Assembly: GCA_019634625.1 (NCBI GenBank)
Contig: JAHCBA010000019.1
Coordinates: 1 to 64,000, forward strand
Reading direction: 5' to 3'
From: Verrucomicrobiia bacterium
Lineage (GTDB): Bacteria > Verrucomicrobiota > Verrucomicrobiia > Limisphaerales > CAIMTB01
Length of the DNA stretch: 64,000 nt
The position numbers and the translations under genes are program-made. This document shows positions 25,760 to 36,100 of this stretch, piece after piece (position 1 is the stretch's first letter; every line of letters begins with the position of its first letter). The notes beneath the pieces were generated by a model that was not told the DNA's origin, searched no databases, and worked only from the letters and a program-made list of their open reading frames with translations.

Positions 25760-25834
25760 GCCTCGGTAGCTCAATGGCAGAGCAGCTGACTCTTAATCAG
25801 TTGGTTCCAGGTTCAAGTCCTGGCCGGGGCACCA
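25760..25834 (+). tRNA. tRNA-Lys (anticodon CUU)
   Basis: A complete cloverleaf: acceptor GCCTCGG pairs with CCGGGGC; D-arm GCTC..GAGC; anticodon stem GCTGA/TCAGT with loop CTCTTAA, anticodon CTT at 25792-25794; T-arm CCAGG TTCAAGT CCTGG. The 3' CCA is encoded. No other tRNA is seen in the window. Confidence 0.96.
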
Positions 25835-25980
25835 CTTCCCGGAAGTTCCAGGCGACGGCACCAATTCCGTCCCGCCGCATGCCTCCGATCCACCAGGCGT
25901 GAGGCGTAACTTGCCAAGTTCAGGCACCCCACGAAATTCGCTACACCGCACAGCCAGATTCTCGTACCCTCCCGAGACAC

Positions 25981-27027
25981 ATGACGGCCGCGTCCCAAGA
26001 GTACCGCTTCTGCTTCGGTCCCTGGAATCTCAGCGAAGGCCAGGATCCCTACGGCCCCCCGGTCCGGCAACCCCAGACCTTCGGCTGGAAACTCCAGCAA
26101 CTGAAGGACGCCGGCTTCGATGCCATGATGTTCCACGACGACGATGTCGTCCCGGACATCGATGCCAAGTCGGACATCCAGATTTCCAAGGAAGCTCGCG
26201 AAATGGGCAAGCGACTCCGGGACGCCGGTGTCGCCGCGGAAATCGTCGCCCCCAGGCTCTGGTTCAGCCCGATGACCATCGACGGCGCCTACACCAGCAA
26301 CGATCGCAAGTGCCGCCAGTACGCCATCGATCGCTCCAAGCGCTGCATCGACATCGGCAAGGCCGTCGGCACCAACCTTTTGGTCCTGTGGCTCGCCCGC
26401 GAAGGCTCCTACATCCGCGAATCCAAGAACGCCCGCAAATGCGTCGATTACCTGGTCGAGGCCATCGACGCCATGCTGGCCCACGACAAGAAGGTCCGCA
26501 TCGCCATCGAACCAAAGCCCAATGAACCGATGGACGTGGCCTACATCCCCACCATCGGCCACGCCCTCGCCCTCGCCCAACTCACCTCCGATCCCAAACG
26601 CGTCGGCTGCCTCATCGAAAGCGCCCACGCCATCCTCGCCGGCCTCGATCCCGCCGACGAAATCGACTTCGCCTGCGCCTTCGGCAAACTCTGGTCTGTC
26701 CACCTCAACGATCAGAACGGGCTCAAGTTCGACCAGGATAAACCCTTCGGCAGCGCCAATCTCCGGGTCGCCTTCAACCAGGTCCGCGCCCTCGAGCGCA
26801 ATCAGTACGCCAGGAAGGGCGCCTACGTGGCCTTCGATGTCCATCCCTTCCGAACCACCCGGCCCGAACATTGGGTCCACCATCTGGTCAACAGCAAACG
26901 CACCTTCGAAATCCTCCTCGCCAAGGCCCGCACCTTCGACGAATCCACCGCCCAGGGGCTGATCGCCGAACGTAACTACCAGGATCTCGACCAGATGGTC
27001 CTGCAACACCTGATGGGCGTCGCCTGA
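25981..27027 (+). CDS. Xylose isomerase family protein
   Basis: 348 residues with the xylose isomerase TIM-barrel signature of the shorter actinobacterial type (usually about 385-390). FCFGPWNL opens the barrel; FHDDDVVPD holds the catalytic His/Asp; VRIAIEPKPNEP carries the metal-binding Glu; WSVHLNDQNGLKFDQDKPFG holds the metal 2 ligands; and VAFDVHPFRT gives the last Asp. The enzyme interconverts aldoses and ketoses such as D-xylose/D-xylulose or glucose/fructose in the cytoplasm. No xylulokinase is adjacent, and divergence at the C-terminus leaves the preferred sugar uncertain. It is followed 47 bp later by the nitrilase-family gene on the same strand. Confidence 0.88.
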   Translation: MTAASQEYRFCFGPWNLSEGQDPYGPPVRQPQTFGWKLQQLKDAGFDAMMFHDDDVVPDIDAKSDIQISKEAREMGKRLRDAGVAAEIVAPRLWFSPMTIDGAYTSNDRKCRQYAIDRSKRCIDIGKAVGTNLLVLWLAREGSYIRESKNARKCVDYLVEAIDAMLAHDKKVRIAIEPKPNEPMDVAYIPTIGHALALAQLTSDPKRVGCLIESAHAILAGLDPADEIDFACAFGKLWSVHLNDQNGLKFDQDKPFGSANLRVAFNQVRALERNQYARKGAYVAFDVHPFRTTRPEHWVHHLVNSKRTFEILLAKARTFDESTAQGLIAERNYQDLDQMVLQHLMGVA

Positions 27028-27074
27028 GCCCCCACTCGCGCGCCGCACCGGCGTCCGTCCCCACATCCAGACTC

Positions 27075-27935
27075 ATGCCTCCGCCGGCCACCCTCCAGGT
27101 TTCCTGCGTCCAGCTCCACTGGGCCCGCTCCCTCGATCACAATCTCGACCGCACCCTCCACCATATCCGCGCCGCCGCCGCCGAGGGCAGCCGCGTTGTC
27201 CTCCTCCCCGAGGCCAACCTTACCGGATACTACTTCCCCGAGGTCATCCGCCTCTCCCCGGACGCCATCCAACGCTCTCTCGACCGAACCCGCGAAGCCG
27301 CGGCCGAAGCCGGCCTATGGGTGATTGCCGGCACCCTCCAACCCTCGCGGGACCGGCTTCTCAACCTCGCCCACGTCATCTCGCCCAAGGGAGAAATCGT
27401 CCACCAATACGCCAAGGTTCACATGGCCGGCCGTGACGAACAGCGCTACTGCCGCGGCGGCGACAAGCTGTCCCTCTTCGAGATCGACGGCATCCCCTGC
27501 ACCCTGGTGATCTGCCGCGATGGCCGGCACCCCGAACTGTACCGCCTCCCGGCCATGCTCGGCGCCAGGATCCTCTTCCATCCCTCCTGCAGTTCCGACG
27601 AGGTCGAAGCCGTGATCTGGAAACGGACCTCCGGACGCGCCCAGCAACCGGTCGGACCCAATTCCCGCATCTTCCACTGCGTCGCCAACACCGTGGGCCA
27701 GTCGCCCGACGGCCTCCAAACCTCCAGCGGCCAGTCCTTCATCCGCGAACCCAACGGCATGCCCCTCGCCGAAGCCGGCTGGTACCAGGAGGAACGCATC
27801 ACCGCGGTCCTCGACCTCGCCCGCGCCGACCGATCCTACGCCCTCGACAGCCTCAACGCCCCGCCGTTCCTCCGTCCCCACTGGGAACGCCTGCTCGAAG
27901 CCGTTCGCGAACGCGCCAACCTCACCCCGGAATAG
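27075..27935 (+). CDS. Carbon-nitrogen hydrolase (nitrilase superfamily)
   Basis: 286 residues with the Glu-Lys-Cys triad of the nitrilase superfamily: VVLLPEANLTGYYFP, QYAKVHMAGRDEQRY, and LVICRDGRHPELYRL. RDGRHPE after the cysteine differs from the usual YD.RFPE of omega-amidases, so assignment to a subfamily is not possible. It is expected to hydrolyse or ligate amide bonds in a small cytoplasmic substrate. It probably shares a transcript with the xylose isomerase-family gene upstream and converges with citrate synthase. Confidence 0.88.
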   Translation: MPPPATLQVSCVQLHWARSLDHNLDRTLHHIRAAAAEGSRVVLLPEANLTGYYFPEVIRLSPDAIQRSLDRTREAAAEAGLWVIAGTLQPSRDRLLNLAHVISPKGEIVHQYAKVHMAGRDEQRYCRGGDKLSLFEIDGIPCTLVICRDGRHPELYRLPAMLGARILFHPSCSSDEVEAVIWKRTSGRAQQPVGPNSRIFHCVANTVGQSPDGLQTSSGQSFIREPNGMPLAEAGWYQEERITAVLDLARADRSYALDSLNAPPFLRPHWERLLEAVRERANLTPE

Positions 27936-27998
27936 AAACGCATCCGGGATCGGCAAGCCCTTTCCCGAAACGCCCGTTCCCGGCTTCCACCGCTCCCC

Positions 27999-29288
27999 TC
28001 ACCCACGCTGTTCAAGGGGCACGTACTCCTGAAGCGTCGCCCCGATGTACACCTGGCGCGGCCGGTAGATCCGCGACTTGGGATCATCGAGGATCTCCTT
28101 GAAGTTGGCGATCCAGCCGGGCATCCGCCCGATGGCGAAGATCACCGTGAACATCTCCGTGGGGATGCCCAACGCACGCATGATGATGCCGCTGTAGAAA
28201 TCCACATTCGGATAGAGCCTCCGCTCCACAAAATACGAATCGCTCAGCGCCGCCTCCTCGAGCCTCTTGGCAATATCCAGAAGGGGATCGGAAATCTTCA
28301 GGGTCGCCAGCACACGGTCGCACGCCTCCTTGATGATCTTCGCCCGCGGATCGTAGTTCCGGTACACCCGGTGCCCGAAACCCATCAGGCGCTTGCCGCT
28401 GCTCTTGTCCTTGGCCTCCTCGATGAACCGGCGCCCGTCGTCGCCCCCCTGCCGGATCTGCTCCAGCATCTCGATGACCATCTGGTTCGCCCCCCCGTGC
28501 AGCGGCCCCCAGAGTGCACACACCCCCGCCGCCGCGCTCGCGAACAGGTTCGCCTCGCTCGAGGCCACCATCCGCACCGTCGCCGTCGAGCAGTTCTGCT
28601 CGTGGTCCGCATGCAGCAGGAAGATCAGGTCCAGCGCCCGCACCATCTCCGGCTTCAACTCGTACTCCCGGTACGGCTGGGAGAACATCATGTGCAGGAA
28701 GTTGGCCGTGTACTTGTACGCCGGATTCGGATAGATGATCGGCATCCCCCGCGATTTCCGGTGCGAAAAGGCCGCAATCGTCCGCACCTGCGAAATCAAC
28801 CGCGCCGCATGCACCTCGAACCGTTCCCGGTTCACCCGGCCCATCAACCCCGGATAGTAGCAACTGCTGGCGTTGATCATCGCCGACAGAATCGCCATCG
28901 GGTGCGCCTGCGCCGGGAACCCCTCGAAGTGATGCTTCATGTCCTCGTGCAGGACCGCCTCCTCGGTCAGCAAATCCGAGAACCGCCGGATCTCGTCCCG
29001 CTTGGGCAGATGCCCGTAGATCAGGAGAAATGCCGTCTCGACGAACGACGAATGCTCCGCCAACGCCTCGATCGGAATGCCCCGGTATCGCAGAATCCCC
29101 TTCTCCCCGTCGATGAACGTCACCGCGCTCCGGCACGAACCCGTGTTCCCATACCCGTCGTCCAGCGTGATGTAACCGGTCTCCTTCCGCAGCGACGCGA
29201 TATCGATGGCCCGCTCGTCCTCCGAGCCCCGGACCGTCGGGAGTTCGTACGTCCGGCCTTCGAGTTCAATTCGAGCAAGCGTGTTCAT
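27999..29288 (-). CDS. gltA: Citrate synthase (type II)
   Basis: 429 residues, full length for the hexameric type II citrate synthase. It condenses oxaloacetate and acetyl-CoA in the TCA cycle. Visible residues: first catalytic His in [18 protein letters not shown]-like segment (HADHEQN), second His in [15 protein letters not shown], and Asp in [19 protein letters not shown] is the glycine-rich active-site segment and the N-terminal beta-domain contains [17 protein letters not shown] 29288 starts the family N-terminus. It is monocistronic, with the PVC dehydrogenase gene ending 99 bp upstream of its start on the same strand. Confidence 0.96.
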   Translation of the reverse strand: MNTLARIELEGRTYELPTVRGSEDERAIDIASLRKETGYITLDDGYGNTGSCRSAVTFIDGEKGILRYRGIPIEALAEHSSFVETAFLLIYGHLPKRDEIRRFSDLLTEEAVLHEDMKHHFEGFPAQAHPMAILSAMINASSCYYPGLMGRVNRERFEVHAARLISQVRTIAAFSHRKSRGMPIIYPNPAYKYTANFLHMMFSQPYREYELKPEMVRALDLIFLLHADHEQNCSTATVRMVASSEANLFASAAAGVCALWGPLHGGANQMVIEMLEQIRQGGDDGRRFIEEAKDKSSGKRLMGFGHRVYRNYDPRAKIIKEACDRVLATLKISDPLLDIAKRLEEAALSDSYFVERRLYPNVDFYSGIIMRALGIPTEMFTVIFAIGRMPGWIANFKEILDDPKSRIYRPRQVYIGATLQEYVPLEQRG

Positions 29289-29387
29289 CCTGGGTTCCAG
29301 CTTCCGCGCAGCATGCTAACCGGCACGGAAACACGCCCGCCAGCCGGTTCTCGCGCGAAACGAAAATCTCTTCCCCAACCCGCCCCC

Positions 29388-31799
29388 TCAACGCCCCAGT
29401 TGCCGCGCCGCCGCCGCCCTGAGTCGCCCATCCTCCGACCCCGCCAGACCCGCCATCCCTTCCCACGACGGACGCCGGAACGCCGCGCCCAGCCAGACCG
29501 CCTCCAACGCCGCCCGCGGATCCCGGTGCCCCCGCCGCCATGACTCCGCCGCCGACAGCACCTCGTCCGCGTTCCGGTGCCGCAACACCACCCGCGCCTG
29601 CTCCTGTTCCCATCCGTTCGCCGACAACGTCCGCTCCAGCAGCTCCACCGTGCTCAACCGGCCCAGATCCACCTCCCGCGTTGCCCGACGCGATCCCGTC
29701 GCCGCCACCCGCCAGATCCGCCCATGTTCCTTGTCCCGGCGCGGATCCCGGAAATCCACCTCGCCGTGCTGGATGATCGGATTGCTCCAGTCCGCGATGT
29801 ACAGCGCCCCGTCCGGTCCCATCCGCACGTCGATCGGCCGGAAGCTCACGTCCGTCGTCCGCAGCAGATCCGGCATCTCCACCGTCCGGAACGTCGATCC
29901 CACCTCCTGCAACCCGAACCGCACAATCCGGTGCGCCCGGAAATCGCACGTCACCAGCTGCCCCTGCCATTCCGCCGGAAACATCGGGCTCTGCAACACC
30001 TCCAACCCGCAGAACTTCGGGTAGGTCCCCGGACTGATGCTCTCCGCCTCCCGGCGCATGTTCGCATACGTGAAATAGGTCGCCCCTTCCATCGCCTGGT
30101 ACACCCCCTTGAACCCCGCCCCGTCCGTGAAGAAGTGATTCCCGTACCGATCCCAGTGGTGCCCCCACGGATTGCACGCACCCCTCGTGAACACATCAAG
30201 CTGCCACGTCTCCGGATGGAACCGCCAGATCCCCCCCGAGTTCAGCCGTCGCACCCCGTGCGGCGTTTCGATGTGCGTATGGGTGTAGATCGACTGGTTC
30301 ATGTACAGATGCCCGTCGTACCCCCACCGCAGCGTATGCAGATTGTGATGCGTGTCCTCCGTCCCGAAACTGCTCAATACAATCCTCCGCCGGTCCGCCC
30401 GCCCGTCCCCATTCCCATCCTCCAAGTGCAGCAGCTCGTGGCTCGCCCCCACATAACACCCCCCCTTCCCGTCCGGCACCACCCCGGTCGGAATCACCAA
30501 CCCCTCCGCAAACACCGTCGAGCGGTCCGCCCGCCCGTCCCCCGTCGTGTCCTCCAGCACCACCACCGCATCCTCCGCCGGTTGCCCGGGCCGGATCTGG
30601 GGGTAGATCCTCGAACTCGCCACCCACAACCGTCCCTGCGGATCCCAGTTCATCTGGATCGGCTTGAACAGTTGCGGGTTCTCCGCCCAAAGCGTCACCT
30701 CGTACCCCGGATGCACCTCGAAGTTCGGCACCCCCTGCGGCCGGAATCCCTCCGCCCCGCCATCGCCCCGCCCCGCATGCTCTCCCCCTGCCCGCGCCCG
30801 CGCCGTCCATGCCTCCACCTCGCTTCGAGTCGCCGGGTCCGGACGCCGCACATCCCGCAACGTCGCAATCCGGCCGTCCCACTCCTCCACCAGCGGCTCG
30901 AACTTCGGGATCTCCACCGCGTTCCGCCCCTGCTCGTGCTTCCGAAACCCAAACAAGTACGTCCAGTTCGCCGGCCGCCATCGGTGAAAGAACTGCTCGT
31001 TCTTGTGCCGGATCGCCTCCTCCAACAACGCCATCCCCTCCTCCCGCTCCCCCGTCACCGCCCTCCCCGTCAACGCCCGCACCATCCCCGATGCCACATA
31101 CGCATGCCCCCGCTCGTTCAGCACCACCGGCGATTCGTACCCGTTCCACGGCATCCGCGTCAGCGGACGCGACAGCCCCAGCCCGTCCACATAAACCGCC
31201 CCCCGCTCCCCAGCCAGTCCCTCCAACCCCCGCGAAACCGCCTCCAACGCCCGCGTCCGCTCCGAATCCGGTCTCTCCCCGGCCTGCTGGATCGGCCCCA
31301 CCACCACGAAACGCACCCTCCCCTCCCCCACCGCCTCCACCGTGTCCATCAGCAACCCCATCTCCCTCAGAAACCCCGCAACCCCTCCCTCCCCCCCTTC
31401 CAACGCCGCCGTCATCCCATAGCTCAACAACGCCACCGTCGGCCGGACCAGCGCCACCTGCTCCCGCACCCGCTTCAACCACTCCTCCCCCGGCTTGTTC
31501 CAGTCGAAACTCGCACGCGACCGCCCCATCGGCGTGTCCGCCGCCCAGGCCAGATTCCGAAAGACCACCCGCCGGTCCGGATACGCCGCCGTCAACCGCG
31601 CCTCAATCGATCCGTACACCCCTTCCCGCTCGAAAAACGTGTCCCCCAGGAACACCACCCGGTCCCCGTCCCGAACCTCCAACCGCTCCGCCCCAAAAGC
31701 ACCCCATGGCCCCATCCCCAACCCCACCCCAACCCACACCACAAGTCCCGCAAGTCGCCGGCTCCATGGCCCCATTCCCATCTCTCGCGCTCGGATCAT
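29388..31799 (-). CDS. SGNH/GDSL hydrolase fused to PVC-type membrane-bound dehydrogenase domain, C-terminally short
   Basis: About 803 residues from ATG 31799. A signal peptide (LAGLVVWVGVGLGMGPWGAFGA) is followed by a GDSL-like domain (VVFLGDTFFEREG, FRNLAWAADTP, LSYGMTAAL), then from about 370 the domain known as putative membrane-bound dehydrogenase (TIGR02604-like): EVTLWAENPQLFKPIQMNWD, PTGVVPDGKGGCYVG, NLHTLRWGYDGHLYMNQSIY, NPWGHHWDRYGNHFFTDG, and IDVRMGPDGALYIADWSNP. These PVC proteins normally continue with HEAT repeats and a CxxCH cytochrome domain; here the protein stops soon after HEAT-like sequence and has no haem motif. The export and oxidation role is inferred. Confidence 0.87.
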   Translation of the reverse strand: MIRAREMGMGPWSRRLAGLVVWVGVGLGMGPWGAFGAERLEVRDGDRVVFLGDTFFEREGVYGSIEARLTAAYPDRRVVFRNLAWAADTPMGRSRASFDWNKPGEEWLKRVREQVALVRPTVALLSYGMTAALEGGEGGVAGFLREMGLLMDTVEAVGEGRVRFVVVGPIQQAGERPDSERTRALEAVSRGLEGLAGERGAVYVDGLGLSRPLTRMPWNGYESPVVLNERGHAYVASGMVRALTGRAVTGEREEGMALLEEAIRHKNEQFFHRWRPANWTYLFGFRKHEQGRNAVEIPKFEPLVEEWDGRIATLRDVRRPDPATRSEVEAWTARARAGGEHAGRGDGGAEGFRPQGVPNFEVHPGYEVTLWAENPQLFKPIQMNWDPQGRLWVASSRIYPQIRPGQPAEDAVVVLEDTTGDGRADRSTVFAEGLVIPTGVVPDGKGGCYVGASHELLHLEDGNGDGRADRRRIVLSSFGTEDTHHNLHTLRWGYDGHLYMNQSIYTHTHIETPHGVRRLNSGGIWRFHPETWQLDVFTRGACNPWGHHWDRYGNHFFTDGAGFKGVYQAMEGATYFTYANMRREAESISPGTYPKFCGLEVLQSPMFPAEWQGQLVTCDFRAHRIVRFGLQEVGSTFRTVEMPDLLRTTDVSFRPIDVRMGPDGALYIADWSNPIIQHGEVDFRDPRRDKEHGRIWRVAATGSRRATREVDLGRLSTVELLERTLSANGWEQEQARVVLRHRNADEVLSAAESWRRGHRDPRAALEAVWLGAAFRRPSWEGMAGLAGSEDGRLRAAAARQLGR

Positions 31800-31853
31800 T
31801 TCCCCATCCTGCCGCCCTCCCCTCCCCAAAATCCAGCCCCACCTCCACCCTCA

Positions 31854-31905
31854 CACTCCGCCTTCCGTCCTCCACCTTCCGTCCTCCGTCCCCTGCCCCC
31901 CTCGC
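31854..31905. repeat. Degenerate heptanucleotide repeat, unit CTTCCGT/CCTCCGT
   Basis: Seven to eight consecutive 7-bp units (ACTCCGC, CTTCCGT, CCTCCAC, CTTCCGT, CCTCCGT, CCCCTGC) fill the 144-bp divergent gap between the dehydrogenase gene and hslR. Confidence 0.8.
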
Positions 31906-31942
31906 CTTGCACCCTTCCCCATCCCCCCTCAACCTCCCTCCC

Positions 31943-32329
31943 ATGCCGGACCTCCTGCGCATCGATAAGTGGCTCTGGGCCACCCGCTGCTTCAAGACCC
32001 GCTCCCAGGCTGCCGAAGCCTGCCGCAACGGACATATCCGCATCCAGGATCACCCCGCCAAACCCTCCCGCGATGTCCGCGTGGGCGATACCCTCTCCGT
32101 CCGCTCCGGCCCTCTCACCCGCACCCTCCGTATCCGCGCCCTCCCGGAACGCCGCCTCGCCGCCGCCCGTCTCCCCGAATTCCTCGAAGACCTTACCCCG
32201 CCCGAAGCCCTCGAACAGGCACGCCCCACCGCCTCCCCATCCCCCCAACGCCCCCATGGCACCGGCCGCCCCACCAAACGCGACCGCCGCCGCCTCGACC
32301 AATGGCTCACACCGCCTTCCAGCCGCTGA
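31943..32329 (+). CDS. hslR: S4-domain RNA-binding heat-shock protein Hsp15-like
   Basis: 128 residues. The N-terminal S4 domain (LRIDKWLWATRCFKTRSQAA, NGHIRIQ, DVRVGDTLSV) followed by a basic tail (RPTKRDRRRLDQW) matches Hsp15/HslR, which rescues stalled 50S subunits carrying nascent chains. ATG 31943 is the first methionine at the conserved start; the frame extends upstream only as non-conserved repeat translation. The length is close to E. coli Hsp15 (133). It is monocistronic, and the AT-rich tract begins right after its stop. Confidence 0.92.
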   Translation: MPDLLRIDKWLWATRCFKTRSQAAEACRNGHIRIQDHPAKPSRDVRVGDTLSVRSGPLTRTLRIRALPERRLAAARLPEFLEDLTPPEALEQARPTASPSPQRPHGTGRPTKRDRRRLDQWLTPPSSR

Positions 32330-33142
32330 TCCGATCCAGTGTCCGCCCAATCCAAATTGTGCAAATGCCCTACGCAAAGAGCTTATCGCAGGAGAATTTC
32401 CTAATCGCAACCCCGTAGTCCGCTGAAATCACACTTGGCACCACCGGGTTTCTACCGCAATCCCTACCTCACTTATACAAAAAGTACTCATTCCACGGTC
32501 GATCACTTTCATTCCACAATATTCACACAGCCATTTCAATTACACTCATCGATCATAAGAACGGCTTTTATTCATGACTTCATCAACTCTTAGCACTTCA
32601 ACAAGCCCAACCCGTTCCACAGGCGACGAATTCCCGCAGCAATCATCACATCCTCCACCGCTTTCCCTGCTGAATGCAACCAACTAAGGGAATAGCCTGA
32701 TTAGAGTAATCTTGAATTCCTCATTGATCCGGAATTCCTTATCGAGTACCATCAACTACGAAAATTATGGAGCTGATAATTATCATCATTCACCTGTTTA
32801 CCCAACTCGGCTTTAGCACTCCACCTTCAAGTGCCCGAGCGCATGAGGAGCTTGGCACTTCCGCCATAGCTGGAACTATCGACGATGCAAACATCGACCG
32901 CAATGGAACTGGTCGCCTCGGTGAAGTTCACTTCGTTCGATGAGATGAACCTTACAGCAGCCCACCACAAGAGATGACCTTCTATGCCAGAAGAGCACAG
33001 TAATGATTGCCCCAGGTAGGGCATATAGTTACCCATCTCTATACTGCTTGCCTGGAACAGAGCCGATATAGGCATTGCTCAATGTCTAGGTTGGAAAGTC
33101 GCGCAAATTCCGGCACAAAGAAATCTAGCCCAATCTCCAATG
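32330..33142. other. AT-rich, gene-poor tract
   Basis: About 810 bp of markedly lower GC than the flanks, without the C-rich bias of the rest of the window. The only ORF of any length (32827-33075, minus, 82 codons) has no recognisable motif or ribosome-binding site. No 21-bp or 157-bp repeat copy is visible here. The same base composition continues into the 3' half of the kinase-WD40 gene up to about 34690, so the tract looks like part of an acquired segment. Confidence 0.7.
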
Positions 33143-36100
33143 CTACGGACGGCTAACTAGTGTGCCTTGCGTGCGCCACAGGCGCACTCGGCCGTCCTCT
33201 GTTAGCGCTGCCAAAGCAGTTTCATTTGGCGAAAGGCGAAGGATTGATACCCCCTCGTCTCCTGTAGGATTATCAGCCTGATCAACCTCGAACGCTGCAA
33301 CCTCTTCAAACTCCGGAACTCGCCAAAGCACAACCCTACCATCGACGCCCCCAGAGATTAGCCGCCTCGAGTCCTTGCTGAACACCAGTGAAGAGACAAA
33401 TCTTCGATGCGAAAAGAGCTTGGCCACCCACCTAGTCTTGATGCGATCCCAGATTTTGATGCTTGAATCACCGAAAATCCCAACTGCCAACCATTTTCCA
33501 TCGGCAGATAGTGCGATTGTTTGCAGATCCTCATTTATATCACAAACATTCTCAAGCCAAGCACCAGTCCTCGCATTCCAACGCCGAATTGCACCAGCTT
33601 CCGATCCCGTCCAAAGTTCCGCTGATCCTGGCGCGAATGCGAGACCCCAAATCGCCTTAGAGTCTGATTCTTTTAAGGTAACAAGGCTTGCAGACGTCAA
33701 ATCGATAATACAAACCCGACCATCGCCCCCCGCTAGACCAACGAGCCCTTCGGCCTCCGAAACGGTCCATGAATTCACCGAGAATTCCTCTGGCGGACGT
33801 ACTTTAAGCTTGGTGAACTCTCCGCTAATCCGAGAAAATGAGAGTACAGACCAATCCATTGCAAATCCAAATATTAATTCTCCATCTCCTGAAAACGTGA
33901 TCGGCTGAAACATTCCATCAACCGGCACTTTTGCAGTCAGATCATCTGCAGAAATCAGCGCTACCCTATTCGTGCTTTCAGTTACAGCAATTAGTGCTCC
34001 CGTCGGATCAAAAGTGATATCTCCATGCACATCCGCATATGCACCGCTGTATATGTCAGGAGGCTCTGTAGAGGGGATATCGAAGATGTGGAAGTTTCCG
34101 AGATCATCTCCAGCGACTAGTCTCTTGCCATCAGGCAGCCAATCGAGGCTTATAACTGGTCTTCCTAGTCCTCTATGTGTACTCACCAACTCGCCTGAAT
34201 CAACGCTCCACACTCGCACTGCCTGATCTGCTCCAGCAGTAGCAAACAAGTCTCCCATCCAGGAGTAGGCAGCATCTTGCACCCTAGACGTATGTCCCAC
34301 TAACGGGACATTTGGTCTATTCGCCGAGTAGCTATAAATTCTCGGTGTTAGCCCTCCAATATTGACAGAAAAATGCTCAGCATCAGGAGCGGCTTTTACC
34401 CAAATAATGCGCCCATCAACGACTTTATCCCACAACACCACATTTGCCTCTAGATCCAATGAGACTAAGATTCGTTTCCGAGCTGCTCCTGCCTCTTTAA
34501 GCAGCCCAACCGCTATACGCCTTCCGTCTGGTGAAACATCGATCGCGGAAATAACAAAGTCAGGATACCGTGCGTTGATGTTGAATTGTCCGTCAACTCG
34601 TCCCGTTAGAATGTTTAAGGCAGACAGGACCAAGTCTCCTTCTCTGGAGAGCACTACGATTCTCCCATCATTCAAGTATGCCACCAACCTTTGTCCCGTC
34701 TCGACGCGGCGCTGGGTATGGGGGTGGGGGGCGTCGAGGTCTTCGAAGCGGAGGGCGCGGGTGGGTTCATCGACGACGAGATAGCCTTCGGGCGAGAAGC
34801 CGCCGAGGACCTGGACGTTTTCGAACTGGTGGGTGATCTGGCGCGTTTCGAGATCCCAGACGGCGACCCGGTTGTCGGCGAAATTGGCCGCGGCACGGCG
34901 GCCGGTGGGATCGACGACGATCTTGCGGACGGCAACGCCGTTGGTGAGGGACGGCAGGGGGGTGCCTTCGCCACGAACCTCGCGGGTGAGAATGTCCCAC
35001 TCGAGGCCGCGCAGGTCGGTCTGGCCGGGTTCCGGAATCTGACGCTGGAGCGCGGCGCGGGCGCGGCCGAGATCGCCGCTGGCCATGGCGAGCTGGGCGA
35101 CGGCGAGATCGGAGCGATAGAGAGCGCGGCGGGTGGCGTCGTTGGCACGTTCCAGGATGCCGGAGCGCCAGACGAGCAGGGCGGCAACCAGGGAGGTCAA
35201 CAGCGTGACCGTGCCGGCGGCGAGGGCGAAGGCGCGGACGCGCTTTCGCAATCCCTCGTAGAAGGCGACCGAGCGGCCCGCCTGGATGAATTCGAGTTCC
35301 CGGGCGAGCGCCTGCCCGGACTGCTGTCGCCTCGTGGGGTCCGGATGGCAGGCGCGAAGGACCAGTGCGTTGATTTCCCCGAGGAGGGCGACATCGGGTC
35401 CGTCGGGGAGGTCCGATGGAAGGCGGGGAAACTCCATCCGGTCGAGTCCGGTGGCCAGTTCGTAGAGGACCTTGCCGAGGCTGTAGATGTCGGCGGCGGG
35501 CGAACCCGCCCCCTCGGGCGGGGCATAGCCGGGCGTGCCGGCGCAGGTCATGGTGGCCTCGTTGTCGGCGACCAGTCCGACGTCCGCGAGCTTGGGCACC
35601 CGCTGGACGAAGATGATGTTGGAAGGCTTGATGTCGCGGTGGGAAAGGTTGGCCTCATGCAGGACGGCGAGGCCGCGGGCGAGTTCAAGGGTAAGCTGGA
35701 CGCATTCGGTGGCAGGCAGGCGTCCGCGCCGGGTGAACAACTCCTTCAGGGTGAGCGGAACGTAGCGGTCGGGATCGATCTCGGAGCCCGACTCGGCATC
35801 ATCGGCCGGCTCCATCACGTAGTAGAAATAACCGGCGGCCTCATTGCGCCCGACATGCAGGAGGGCGAGCTGACGCGGCCGTCCCGACACCGTCGCCTGG
35901 AAGCGGCTGATGCCCTCCAGTTCGCGCATGAACGGTCGGGCGTCCTCGAAGCGGTCGCGTCGGACGACCTTGATGACCCGGAAGACGCCGGTAACGCTCC
36001 TTGCCAGCCAGACTTCGCCATAGCTGCCCCGGCCGATGGGCTTGAGCAGGGTGTAGTCGGGGATGTCGGGCGGCGGCGGGTATGAGGCGTGGCGGCTCAC

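Noticed and set aside
28371-32426. Long plus-strand frames opposite citrate synthase and the dehydrogenase
   Set aside because: Translations are low-complexity shadows of well-supported minus-strand genes.
32827-33075. 82-codon ORF in the AT-rich tract
   Set aside because: No recognisable motif or ribosome-binding site; similar ORFs arise by chance.
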